Of a stretch of 64,000 nucleotides of DNA, positions 18,766-26,801 are shown piece by piece. The position numbers and the translations under genes are program-made. Position 1 is the first letter of the stretch, and each line of letters starts with the position of its first letter. Origin of the DNA: Rhizobiaceae bacterium (lineage in GTDB: Bacteria; Pseudomonadota; Alphaproteobacteria; Rhizobiales; Rhizobiaceae); assembly GCA_019635695.1 (NCBI GenBank), contig JAHBYZ010000002.1, forward strand, positions 1-64,000, written 5' to 3'. The notes beneath the pieces were generated by a model that was given only the letters and a program-made list of their open reading frames with translations, searched no databases and was not told the DNA's origin.

Positions 18766-18957
18766 TCAGCCTCCGCTCGCCCAGAGCGCCGCCATGATGA
18801 GGATGAGGGCCACGAACTGCAGCGCCACGCGCGCCTGCATCAGCTTGTTGGAGGTGTTGCCGGAGCCGCCGCGCATCATGTTGATGAGGCCGCGCACCAG
18901 CACCACGACGACGCCCACCATGACGAGGATGGCGAGGATGTTGAACACGGTGGACAT
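18766..18957 (-). CDS. Small twin-transmembrane HIG1-domain-like protein
   Basis: A 63-residue protein with two hydrophobic helices (about 5-25 and 45-60) around a basic linker with RGGSGNTSNKLMQARVALQ. This is the 'twin transmembrane helix small protein' family of alphaproteobacteria, related to mitochondrial HIG1/Rcf supercomplex factors. It ends 7 bp before the adenosyltransferase start and is probably co-transcribed. A role in respiratory complex assembly is inference from the mitochondrial relatives. Confidence 0.85.
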   Translation of the reverse strand: MSTVFNILAILVMVGVVVVLVRGLINMMRGGSGNTSNKLMQARVALQFVALILIMAALWASGG

Positions 18958-19134
18958 GCTGGTCCTTTTGGATGCTACCCGTTCGGCGCCCGCGCAGGCG
19001 TCATGTTGACGATTTTGCCGGCGCGCCTTGTCTTGGCGCGGAAAGCCTTCACATATTCGCGACCGTCAGACAGTCAAGCCCGGGGCCTCAGGCAAGTCTG
19101 ACGGGCAAGTGTGGTTCGGACAAGCGGAGCAGGT

Positions 19135-20031
19135 GTGCGAAGAATCGTCGCGTTCAAGCGGGTGCTGTGGGACGCGCTCGGCCATTTCAATGCCGACGAC
19201 GGCTGGTCCATGGCGAGCCATCTCGCCATCACGGCGCTGATGGCGCTGTTTCCGTTCCTGATCTTCGCCACGGCGCTGGCAAGCTTCCTCGGCGCCGACG
19301 CCTTCGCCGACACCGCCGTGCACATCATCTTCGACACCTGGCCCGACACGATCGCCGAGCCGATATCGAAGGAGGTGGTCAATGTGCTGACCGTGCAGCG
19401 CAGCGACTTCCTGACCATCTCCATCCTCGTGGCCGGCATCTTTGCCTCCAACGGCATCGAGGCCCTGCGCACCGCGCTCAACCGCGCCTATCGCGTCGCG
19501 GAGAACCGCAGCTTCATGTTCCGCCGGCTGCAAAGCATCTTCTTCGTGTTCCTCACCACCTTCGGCTTCCTGGCCATTTCGGTGCTGCTGGTGCTGGCGC
19601 CGGTGGCCGTGCGCATAGCCGTGACCTACCTGCCATGGGTGGAGCCATATACGGGCACCATCACCGTCTGGCGCTATCTGGTCGCCTCGACGGTCATCGT
19701 CATCGGCCTGGTGGCGGCCCATATCTGGCTTCCGGCGGGCACGCGGCGGCTGGCGGAAATCGTGCCGGGCATCCTGTTCACGCTCGGCGCCTGGCTGCTC
19801 GGCTCGCTGGTGTTCGCCACCTATCTCGAGCACTTCTCGTCCTATGCCTCGACCTATGCGGGGCTGGCCTCGATCATGGTGGCGGTGGTGTTCCTCTACA
19901 TGATCGCAATGATCTTCATCCTCGGCGGCGAGCTCAACGCCTCGATCGTCCGTTACTACGAGGCTCGCGCGAAGGTGCCTCAGCTGGACCGCGCGGGCGA
20001 CGCGTCGCCAGCCACACGCCCAGCATCGTGA
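19135..20031 (+). CDS. YihY/BrkB family inner-membrane protein
   Basis: Polytopic membrane protein of about 298 residues with six predicted helices. It has the family N-terminus (DGWSMASHLAITALMALFPFLIF), ASNGIEALRTALNRAYRV and the last helix FLYMIAMIFILGGELNASI. The old name RNase BN for this family is not supported. The GTG at 19135 follows GGAGCAGG at good spacing; GTG at 19111 is an alternative adding 8 residues. The 3' end overlaps the convergent EamA gene by 98 bp. Function unknown. Confidence 0.87.
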   Translation: MRRIVAFKRVLWDALGHFNADDGWSMASHLAITALMALFPFLIFATALASFLGADAFADTAVHIIFDTWPDTIAEPISKEVVNVLTVQRSDFLTISILVAGIFASNGIEALRTALNRAYRVAENRSFMFRRLQSIFFVFLTTFGFLAISVLLVLAPVAVRIAVTYLPWVEPYTGTITVWRYLVASTVIVIGLVAAHIWLPAGTRRLAEIVPGILFTLGAWLLGSLVFATYLEHFSSYASTYAGLASIMVAVVFLYMIAMIFILGGELNASIVRYYEARAKVPQLDRAGDASPATRPAS

Positions 20032-20854
20032 CAGCCATGCCGGCAAGCTGAACGCCGGACAGACGCTCGCCGAACAGTGCAAAGGCCATCAGTGCGGTGA
20101 CCGCCGGCACGAGGTAGAAGAGCGATGCGACCTCGGTCATGGCCCCGTCGCGCATCATCAGCATCAGCAGCAGGATCGCGCCCATCGATAGCACCAGCAC
20201 CGACCACACGAACGCGCCGATCAGTTCGGGCGTCGGGTCGAAGCGGAAGGTCTCGAAGATCAGCGCGAGGACCAGCATCGGGATGGTTGCGCCCAGATAT
20301 TGCCACTTGGTGGCGGCGACGAGGTCGGCGCCGGGCAGCGTCTTCTTCTGCCAGATCGTGCCGAGCGCGATCGCCAGCGCGCCGCCGGCGCAGGCCGCCA
20401 CATTGGCCGCGGTGACGCCCGCCAACAGGTCGCCAAGCCGGGGGCCGAGCACCAGCGCAAGTCCCGCCAGGCCGACCGCGATGCCGGCCCAGTGGCGCGG
20501 CAGAACCTTCTCGCCGAGAAGCGGTCCGGCGAGGATGGCGGTGAGCAGCGGCTGCAGACCGATGATAAGCGCGGTGAGTCCGGCCGGCAGGCCGTTGTCG
20601 ACGGCCCAGAACACGCCGCCGAGATAGAGCCCGTGGATGAGCGCGCCCGCGCCGGCCGCGTTTGCGGCCGCCCTGCCCGGCAGCCGCGGCGACCCCACCC
20701 ACCACGCCAGCGCGACGAACAGGACAAAGGTTGTGCCGAAGCGCGCAGCCAGGAACGCGAACGGCTCCGCATGCGGCATGGCGTAGCGCGCACCGATGAA
20801 CCCGGTGGCCCAGATGACGACGAACAAAGCGGGCACGAAGCGGCGCGCGGACAT
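19934..20854 (-). CDS. EamA/DMT-family permease
   Basis: Drug/metabolite-transporter superfamily protein of 306 residues with ten predicted helices in two EamA repeats (about 8-135 and 148-285). Family wording includes VIWATGFIGARYAMPHAEPF, GLTALIIGLQPLLTAILA and AFALFGERLSGVQLAGMAVTMLGV. Members export amino acids or metabolites; the substrate here is unknown. The last 98 bp lie antisense to the end of the YihY gene, so the basic C-terminal tail may be read-through growth. Confidence 0.88.
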   Translation of the reverse strand: MSARRFVPALFVVIWATGFIGARYAMPHAEPFAFLAARFGTTFVLFVALAWWVGSPRLPGRAAANAAGAGALIHGLYLGGVFWAVDNGLPAGLTALIIGLQPLLTAILAGPLLGEKVLPRHWAGIAVGLAGLALVLGPRLGDLLAGVTAANVAACAGGALAIALGTIWQKKTLPGADLVAATKWQYLGATIPMLVLALIFETFRFDPTPELIGAFVWSVLVLSMGAILLLMLMMRDGAMTEVASLFYLVPAVTALMAFALFGERLSGVQLAGMAVTMLGVWLATRRPRGPAEAPSREPRSNGRSRR

Positions 20855-21005
20855 GCTGGCCTTTCGAGGCAAGGTGAAGCGGACGGGCTGTATTCGTGCG
20901 ATCGCAGTTAGCAAAGCGAAAGATTTTTGTCCTAGCGTGAGCCGGATTGAACGTTCGGCCGGAACAGCGCCCGATGCGCGGACACCCGGCTGCAAGGAGC
21001 TTCCG

Positions 21006-21299
21006 ATGCTGATGAACCTCGGCCTGATCTGGATGGTGATCGCGGGCGGCGTCGTCTTCGGCGTGGCCTACATGATGTCGCTGATGATGGAATCTTCGAT
21101 CGGCCGCGAAGGCTTCGGCCCGTTCGCGCACGCAACCTTCATCTTCCTCGGCTTCTTCGGCGCGATCCTGATCGCCAACCATCAGGGCATCAGCCTGCAC
21201 GAGCTGAAATGGGCGCTGGTCTATGGCTCTGGCGGGGCCACCGCCTTGCTGATGACCATGCTGGTGCTGCGCGCCGTGTTCATGCGGCTGGGCGCGTAG
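21006..21299 (+). CDS. Small conserved membrane protein (hypothetical)
   Basis: A 97-residue protein with three predicted transmembrane helices (about 5-27, 40-58 and 72-92) and the cytoplasm-facing stretch MMESSIGREGFGP. The start is chosen at ATG 21006 because AAGGAG lies 6 bp upstream. It ends 3 bp before the convergent gluQ gene. I recognise no named domain. It resembles small hypothetical membrane proteins of Rhizobiales, with no function to propose. Confidence 0.75.
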   Translation: MLMNLGLIWMVIAGGVVFGVAYMMSLMMESSIGREGFGPFAHATFIFLGFFGAILIANHQGISLHELKWALVYGSGGATALLMTMLVLRAVFMRLGA

Positions 21300-21302
21300 G
21301 CA

Positions 21303-22178
21303 CTACAGCCCCACCATCTCCCGCACCTGTCCCGGCGTGACGCCGGCCTCGCGCAGCGACTTCAGCCCGGTATCCTTCAGGCTCTTGGACAGTTTCCGGC
21401 CGTCCGGGCCGAGAATCAGCTCGTGGTGGAAATAGGCCGGCGCGGGCAAGCCGAGCAGCGCCTGCAACAGCCGCTGCACCGACGTCGCATGGAACAGGTC
21501 GCGGCCGCGCACCACCTCGGTAACACCCTGCAGCGCGTCGTCGATCACCACCGAGAGCTGGTAGCTGGTCGGCGTGTCCTTTCGCGCCAGCACCACGTCG
21601 CCCCACAGAAGCGGCCGCGCGCGCACCTTGCCGGTTTCGCCCTCCGCACCCGAGCCGCGCTCTTCCCAGTAGAGGCGGGTTCCGACGGCTTCGAGCGCCT
21701 TCTCCATGTCCAGCCGCCAGGCAAACGGTTCGCCGGCCTTGAGCCGCCTTGCTCTGGTCCGCTTGGACAGGCCGCGCTCCGCATCGGGGTAGAGCGGCAC
21801 CCCGTCGGGATCGTGCGGCCAGTGCTCGCCGCGGCCCTCGGCCTCGGCGATGATGCCGCGCACCTCGCCGCGCGAGAGAAAGGCGGGATAGACGAGATCC
21901 GCCTTGATGAGCTTTTCGAGCGCGTCCCGGTATTCCCCGAAATGCTCGGACTGGCGGCGCACCGGCTTCTCCCAGTCGATGCCGAGCCAGGCGAGGTCGT
22001 CATAGATAGCCTGCTCGAACTCGGGCTTGCAGCGGTCGGTGTCGATGTCCTCGATGCGCAGCAGGAAGCGGCCGCCGACGGCCTTCGCCCGGTCGTGGTT
22101 GAGCAGGGCCGAATGCGCGTGACCCAGATGCAGCGCGCCGTTGGGGCTCGGCGCGAAGCGGAAGACGGGCTGGCTCAT
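21303..22178 (-). CDS. gluQRS: Glutamyl-Q tRNA(Asp) synthetase
   Basis: Activates glutamate and attaches it to queuosine at position 34 of tRNA(Asp). The 291-residue protein is a GluRS catalytic domain without the anticodon-binding domain, as expected. The class I HIGH-like motif is in FAPSPNGALHLGHAHSAL (about 7-24) and the KMSKS-like motif is KLSKSLKD near the C-terminus. RFLLRIEDIDTDRC is typical of the family. The usual zinc-site cysteines are not obvious. Confidence 0.93.
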   Translation of the reverse strand: MSQPVFRFAPSPNGALHLGHAHSALLNHDRAKAVGGRFLLRIEDIDTDRCKPEFEQAIYDDLAWLGIDWEKPVRRQSEHFGEYRDALEKLIKADLVYPAFLSRGEVRGIIAEAEGRGEHWPHDPDGVPLYPDAERGLSKRTRARRLKAGEPFAWRLDMEKALEAVGTRLYWEERGSGAEGETGKVRARPLLWGDVVLARKDTPTSYQLSVVIDDALQGVTEVVRGRDLFHATSVQRLLQALLGLPAPAYFHHELILGPDGRKLSKSLKDTGLKSLREAGVTPGQVREMVGL

Positions 22179-22278
22179 CCGAGGGACTCAGGGGCTGGCA
22201 GGAATGATCGGGTTTCGGGTTGAGAAGCGGCAGGCGCGGCTGGTAAGCGGGCGGCTCGTTAGCACGAAGGCATCTAGG

Positions 22279-22929
22279 ATGCGATTGCGGCGGATCGACA
22301 GCGAGCAGGATATTGCCGACGGGCTGGCCGAACTCGCCGCGCTCGACCCGCGGCTGCCGGCGATCATCGCCGGCGCCGGGACAGTCGATCTGCGCCGCCG
22401 TCCGGCGGGCTTCGAGGCCATGGTCGCCGTCGTCACCGGCCAGCAGGTGTCGCGCGCCTCGGCCGATGCTATCTTCGGGCGGCTGAAGACGCTCGTTGAC
22501 CCGATCACCGCCGCCGCCATCCTTGCCGGCGGCGAGGCGCTGCTCAGGCAAGCAGGCTATTCCCGGCCGAAGATCGCGACCCTGCTGAAGCTGTCGGAGA
22601 CCGTCTCGGCCGGAGCCATCGACCTCGACGCGGTAGCCGACCTGCCCTCCGGCGACGCGCTGCCGCTGCTCACCGCGCTGCACGGCATCGGACCGTGGAC
22701 GGCTGAGGTCTATCTGCTCTTCGCCGCCGGTCATGCCGACGTGTTTCCGGCCGGCGACCTTGCCCTGCAGATCGCCGCGCAGGATGCCTTCGCGCTCGCC
22801 GGGCGCCCCGACGCGAAGGCCATGCGGCAGATGGCCGAATCATGGTCGCCGTGGCGGTCGGTCGCGGCCCGGCTGCTGTGGGCGCACTACCGCGAGATGC
22901 GTGGCCGCGACGCAACGCCGGCGCCCTAA
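22279..22929 (+). CDS. DNA-3-methyladenine glycosylase II (AlkA-type HhH-GPD)
   Basis: Base-excision repair glycosylase removing alkylated bases, 216 residues. The helix-hairpin-helix is LHGIGPWTAEVY (about 134-145) and the catalytic Asp is Asp160 in VFPAGDLALQ. The segment VVTGQQVSRASADAIFGRL is the usual alphaproteobacterial form. It lacks the N-terminal domain of E. coli AlkA, as do many rhizobial versions. The ATG at 22279 is chosen because upstream codons do not fit the family. Confidence 0.9.
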   Translation: MRLRRIDSEQDIADGLAELAALDPRLPAIIAGAGTVDLRRRPAGFEAMVAVVTGQQVSRASADAIFGRLKTLVDPITAAAILAGGEALLRQAGYSRPKIATLLKLSETVSAGAIDLDAVADLPSGDALPLLTALHGIGPWTAEVYLLFAAGHADVFPAGDLALQIAAQDAFALAGRPDAKAMRQMAESWSPWRSVAARLLWAHYREMRGRDATPAP

Positions 22930-23070
22930 ACCGCTGAATCCGGGCCGGAAAGCCGGTTCGCACGGGAATTGCGGCCGCGTTTTGCCGCTTCACAATCCTG
23001 TCACGGCGGGAATAGACTATTCGCGCCGTTCCTAGGTGCCCGTCTTCTTACTTGTGTCGGAGATGCCTGC

Positions 23071-23628
23071 GTGACGATTGCCGTCTCCCCGGATGGCCTG
23101 CCAGCCCTGGTGCTGAACGCGGATTACCGCCCGCTCAGCTACTACCCGCTGTCGCTGTGGTCGTGGCAGGACGCCATCAAGGCCGTGTTCCTCGACCGCG
23201 TGAACATCGTCGCGGAATACGAGCACGCCGTCTCCTCGCCGACCTTCTCGATGAAGCTGCCCTCGGTGGTCAGCTTGAAGACGTTCGTGAAGCCGTCCCG
23301 GCATCCCGCCTTCACGCGCTTCAACGTGTTCCTGCGCGACCGTTTCCAGTGCCAGTATTGCGGCACGCGCGAGGATCTGACCTTCGACCACGTCATCCCG
23401 CGCCGCTGCGGCGGCGCGACGACGTGGGACAACGTCGTGGCCGCCTGCTCGGCCTGCAATCTGCGCAAGGGCGGCGCGCTGCCGGCTCAGGCGAAGATGT
23501 GGCCGATGCAGAAGCCTTATCAGCCGACGGTGGGCGACCTGCACAACAACGGCCGCCTGTTCCCGCCCAACTACCTCCACGAAAGCTGGATGGACTATCT
23601 TTACTGGGATGTGGAACTGGAGCCGTAG
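23071..23628 (+). CDS. HNH endonuclease family protein
   Basis: A 185-residue protein of the conserved alphaproteobacterial HNH family. The zinc knuckles CQYCG (94-98) and CSACN (126-130) flank the catalytic HNH core, with LTFDHVIPRRCGG (His107) and NVVAACSACNLRKG. A GTG start with GGAG upstream is preferred (MTIAVSPDGLPALVLNADYRPL). It sits alone 6 bp before the hydroxylase gene. Cellular role unknown; this chromosomal family is not tied to restriction systems. Confidence 0.88.
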   Translation: MTIAVSPDGLPALVLNADYRPLSYYPLSLWSWQDAIKAVFLDRVNIVAEYEHAVSSPTFSMKLPSVVSLKTFVKPSRHPAFTRFNVFLRDRFQCQYCGTREDLTFDHVIPRRCGGATTWDNVVAACSACNLRKGGALPAQAKMWPMQKPYQPTVGDLHNNGRLFPPNYLHESWMDYLYWDVELEP

Positions 23629-23634
23629 CGTCGC

Positions 23635-24777
23635 ATGACCGAGCCCACGCCGCTTGACCGCTGGTTCGAGCGCGCGTTGGGCGACGCGGGTCCGCAACAT
23701 TTCGGTTCGGGCTGGTTCTCCGGGCTGATCGGCCTCCTGCTCTCCGCCGGCAGCTTTGCCGCCGTTCTGGTCTTCCAGTTCCCGGAATGGCTGACCATGG
23801 GCGAACTGCGCTTCCGCTATCCGGTCGAGCTCATGCGCGGGCTGCTGACGCTCGCCATCGTCGCCGGCTTCTTCTTCTCGGCCTTGAACGTCATCCTGCG
23901 GCCGTCGAAGAAGCTCGGGCTGGCCGGCCTCGCCTTCGCGGTCGGCGCGGTGCTTCTCGGCGGCTCGGGCGTCGAGATCGAAGGCGTGCCCGACGCGCCG
24001 TTCCATCTCGGCCTCGACTGGCTGGTGCTGAACTTCGTGCTGCTGTCGCTGGTGTTCGTCCCGCTGGAAAAGCTTTTCCCGCTGAAGCCGGAACAGGGAA
24101 CGTTCCGCCCGCAATGGACCACCGACGCCATCTATTTCGTCGTCAGCCATCTGGCGGTCGACCTGCTGACCTTCTTCACGCTGCTGCCGGCGACGCTGGT
24201 GTCGCAGGCCTGGCAGGCCGCCGCTCTCGACATGCAGGTGAAAAACCTGCCGCTGCTGGCGCAGGTGTTCCTCGTGATGCTGGTGGCGGACGTCACCCAA
24301 TACTGGGTGCACCGCAGCTTCCACCGGCTGCGCTGGGCCTGGCCGTTCCATGCGATCCACCATTCGACAACCGACATGGACTGGCTGGCGGGCTCGCGCC
24401 TGCATGTGGTCGACATCGTGCTGACCCGCGCGCTGGTGCTGGTGCCTTTGTTCGTGCTCGGCTTCGACGAGACCGCGCTCTACATCTGGCTTGCCATAGT
24501 CGCGGCGCAGGCGACCTTCATCCACGTCAACATGCGGTTCCGCTGGCGCTGGGTGGAGGAGTTGATCGTAACGCCGCGCTTCCACCACTGGCATCACGCC
24601 AGGACGCCGATCGACAAGAACTTCGCCATCCACTTCCCGTGGATCGACCGAATCTTCGGCACACACCACATGCCGGGCGGCGAATGGCCGCCAGAACTCG
24701 GCATTCACGGCGAGCAGCCGCCGGGCGATTTCTTCCGTCAGATGCTTTGGCCGTTCGGGAAATTGCGTCGGCGCTGA
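23635..24777 (+). CDS. Sterol desaturase / fatty acid hydroxylase superfamily membrane protein
   Basis: Di-iron membrane hydroxylase of 380 residues with about seven predicted helices. The histidine clusters expected for the iron site are HRSFH, HAIHH and HHWHHA, plus FIHVNM in between. An N-terminal region of about 130 residues with three or four extra helices precedes the catalytic part. Relatives hydroxylate or desaturate fatty acids, sterols or carotenoids; the lipid here is unknown. The start lies 6 bp after the HNH gene, suggesting co-transcription. Confidence 0.9.
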   Translation: MTEPTPLDRWFERALGDAGPQHFGSGWFSGLIGLLLSAGSFAAVLVFQFPEWLTMGELRFRYPVELMRGLLTLAIVAGFFFSALNVILRPSKKLGLAGLAFAVGAVLLGGSGVEIEGVPDAPFHLGLDWLVLNFVLLSLVFVPLEKLFPLKPEQGTFRPQWTTDAIYFVVSHLAVDLLTFFTLLPATLVSQAWQAAALDMQVKNLPLLAQVFLVMLVADVTQYWVHRSFHRLRWAWPFHAIHHSTTDMDWLAGSRLHVVDIVLTRALVLVPLFVLGFDETALYIWLAIVAAQATFIHVNMRFRWRWVEELIVTPRFHHWHHARTPIDKNFAIHFPWIDRIFGTHHMPGGEWPPELGIHGEQPPGDFFRQMLWPFGKLRRR

Positions 24778-24785
24778 TCGCAAGC

Positions 24786-24877
24786 GCCGTCATCCTCGGG
24801 CTTGTCCCGGGGATGGCGTCGGGACTGTGCTCGCATTTGGTACGCGGCAGATCCTTGGGACAAGCCGGAGGATGGCA
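24786..24877. repeat. Rhizobial-type intergenic palindromic repeat
   Basis: Imperfect inverted repeat filling the gap after the hydroxylase gene. The left arm contains GTCATCCTCGGGCTTGTCCC (about 24789-24808) and the right arm TTGGGACAAGCCGGAGGAT (about 24855-24873), separated by roughly 40 bp. The wording matches the CCTCGGGCTTGTCCC-type palindromes scattered in rhizobial genomes. It may also act as a transcription stop between the convergent genes. Confidence 0.65.
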
Positions 24878-24887
24878 GCCAGCGGAT

Positions 24888-25151
24888 TCACGCCGACCAG
24901 AACTGGTCGAGCCACAGATTGAGCTTCAGGAACCCCGCATTGCTGATGGCGTAGATACGCTTCGTGCCCCGCGCCTGAGCCTTCACCAGCCCGGTGTCGA
25001 GCAGCACCTTCAGGTGTTGCGACACCGCCGGCCGCGACACCGACAGCCCGCCGGCAAGTTCGTTGACGCTCTTGGGACCGCGCCTCAGCTCCTCGAGCAG
25101 ATGGCGGCGGTTGCGATCGGCGATCGCGGCGAAGGCGTCGATCTCGGCCAT
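24888..25151 (-). CDS. ArsR-family HTH transcriptional regulator
   Basis: An 87-residue winged-helix protein: NRRHLLEELRRGPKSVNELA, then the recognition helix VSRPAVSQHLKVL (about 40-52) and the wing ARGTKRIYAI. No metal-binding cysteines are seen, so it belongs to the non-metal ArsR subgroup. The start is taken at MAEIDAFAAIADRNRR. It faces the convergent hydroxylase gene across the palindromic repeat and follows the MFS gene, which reads in the same direction. Its targets are unknown. Confidence 0.87.
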   Translation of the reverse strand: MAEIDAFAAIADRNRRHLLEELRRGPKSVNELAGGLSVSRPAVSQHLKVLLDTGLVKAQARGTKRIYAISNAGFLKLNLWLDQFWSA

Positions 25152-25194
25152 GCCGGCATTGTTATGTTGCGCTGCGGAAAGTGCAACTCCTGTT

Positions 25195-26484
25195 TCACTC
25201 GCGAATCGCGGGCGCCACGACGGGCTCGCCGTCACCGACCGGCTCGGCCCCCATATCGGCCCTGGGATCGAGCTGGCTGACCTCCGGCGTGGCGGTGCGC
25301 TCGGCCGGCTGTGAGCGGAAGGCCTCGCGCTCGCCGACCGGCACTGGCGCACGGGCCCGCACGCGCAGCAGCGCGTAGGCGCCGAGCGTGGCGTGGGCGA
25401 ACAGCGTGGTCAGGAACACGCTTTCGGGCCGCAGCCAGTCCATCAGCGGTGCGGCGATCACCGGCCCGGCCATGGTGCCGAAACCGTAGAGCAGCAGCAG
25501 GCCGCCCGACAACTTGACGAAATCGGTGCCGCGCGCGTGGTCGTTCGCATGCGCTACCGCGATAGAATAGAGGATGTAGGCGAGCGCGCCGTAAAGCGCC
25601 GTCATGCTGATGAGCACCGTGCCGGAGCGCGGCGCGAACACGAAGATGAGGAAGCCGAAGAACGCCGCGCCGAAGGCGGCGGCCGCCAGCACGTAGCGGC
25701 GGTCGGTGCGATCTGAGATGCGGCCGGCGGGAATCTGGAACACGGCGCCGGCCACGACCGTGAGGCTGACCATCAAGGCGATCTCCAGGGTGGAGATGCC
25801 GATCCGCGCGCCGAACACGGCGCCCAGCGTGCCCCAGGCGCCGTTGGCGACGCCGATCAGGAAGCAGCCGACGGCCGCCACCGGCGAGTTGCGGTAGAGC
25901 GCACCGAGGTCGAGCTTCACCTCGGCGAGTGGCTTCGGGCTGGCGGCGGAGGAGACCGCGGTCGGGATCAGCGACAGGCAGAAGAAGATGCCGCACGCCA
26001 TGAACAGGGTCGAGGACGTCACGTCGCCGATGGGCACCAGCAACTGGCCGCCGGTGATGGCGACGTAGGTGACCATCATATAGGTGCCGAAGATGGTGCC
26101 GCGGTTCTCGTTGGTCGCGCGTTCGTTGAGCCAGCTCTCGATGACCATGAAGGCGCCGGCCATGACGAAGCCGGTGAAGGCGCGCAGCGCGATCCATGCC
26201 GGCTCATTGATGACCATGCCGGTCAGCAGCGCCACGATGGCCGCCGACGCGGCGAAGGCGGCGAAAGCGCGGATGTGGCCGGCGCGGCGCACGATGCGCG
26301 GCGCCAGGAAGCAGCCGAGCACGAAGCCGGCCGCCCAGGCGGTGCCCATCAGGCCGAGCGCGGTCGTGGAAAAACCCTCCGCCGTGCCGCGCAGTGGCAG
26401 TAGAAGGCCGTGCAGGCCGGACGCCGCCAGCAGGAAGGCCGTGCCGAGCAGCAGCGAGACAATCGAGGCGACGGTGGAGAGCAT
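25195..26484 (-). CDS. MFS transporter (YcaD-like)
   Basis: Major facilitator of 429 residues with twelve predicted helices. It has the YcaD-type AGFVLGCFLAPRIVRRAGHIRAFA loop, FMVIESWLNERATNENRGTI and RISDRTDRRYVL between helices 8 and 9. An acidic, disordered C-terminal tail of about 45 residues ends the protein. The substrate is unknown. It lies between the ArsR gene and the DUF1192 gene, all leftward. Confidence 0.9.
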   Translation of the reverse strand: MLSTVASIVSLLLGTAFLLAASGLHGLLLPLRGTAEGFSTTALGLMGTAWAAGFVLGCFLAPRIVRRAGHIRAFAAFAASAAIVALLTGMVINEPAWIALRAFTGFVMAGAFMVIESWLNERATNENRGTIFGTYMMVTYVAITGGQLLVPIGDVTSSTLFMACGIFFCLSLIPTAVSSAASPKPLAEVKLDLGALYRNSPVAAVGCFLIGVANGAWGTLGAVFGARIGISTLEIALMVSLTVVAGAVFQIPAGRISDRTDRRYVLAAAAFGAAFFGFLIFVFAPRSGTVLISMTALYGALAYILYSIAVAHANDHARGTDFVKLSGGLLLLYGFGTMAGPVIAAPLMDWLRPESVFLTTLFAHATLGAYALLRVRARAPVPVGEREAFRSQPAERTATPEVSQLDPRADMGAEPVGDGEPVVAPAIRE

Positions 26485-26498
26485 GCGCCGCCTTTCCG

Positions 26499-26690
26499 CT
26501 ATCGCCTGAAGAGGGCTTCGGCCGCGGACTTGGTCGCACCCTTGGCGGCAAGCTCTGCTTCGAGGCGTGCGATCTCGTCCCTCAGCACGACGATCCGGTC
26601 GTTCAGCTCGCCCACCGACAGCAGCGACAGGTCCTGGCCGATTTCATGGGCGCGGGCCTTCTTCTTCGGTTCCTCGTCGAACAGCGCCAT
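26499..26690 (-). CDS. DUF1192 family small protein
   Basis: A 63-residue protein, MALFDEEPKKKARAHEIGQ followed by a short coiled coil with LNDRIVVLRDEIARLEAEL. This exact layout defines the alphaproteobacterial DUF1192 family. It is encoded divergently from the quinone oxidoreductase gene and 14 bp before the MFS gene. The function is unknown; the coiled coil suggests a protein partner. Confidence 0.88.
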   Translation of the reverse strand: MALFDEEPKKKARAHEIGQDLSLLSVGELNDRIVVLRDEIARLEAELAAKGATKSAAEALFRR

Positions 26691-26801
26691 CCTATCCTCC
26701 TCGCATCCGTCCGCCAGCTCTTCAGCGCGCAGCCGGTTTGCGTCGCTCCCCGTGGGCAGACTACATAAGGCCGCACCGAACTGGCAAATGCGGAGGGCGA
26801 A

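Noticed and set aside
19135-20031. Annotation as ribonuclease BN
   Set aside because: The name was historically given to this membrane family in error; the sequence is a polytopic membrane protein with no nuclease motif.
23071-24777. HNH gene plus neighbour as a defence system
   Set aside because: This HNH family is a conserved chromosomal gene in alphaproteobacteria, with no methyltransferase, helicase or other defence partner nearby; the neighbour is a lipid hydroxylase.
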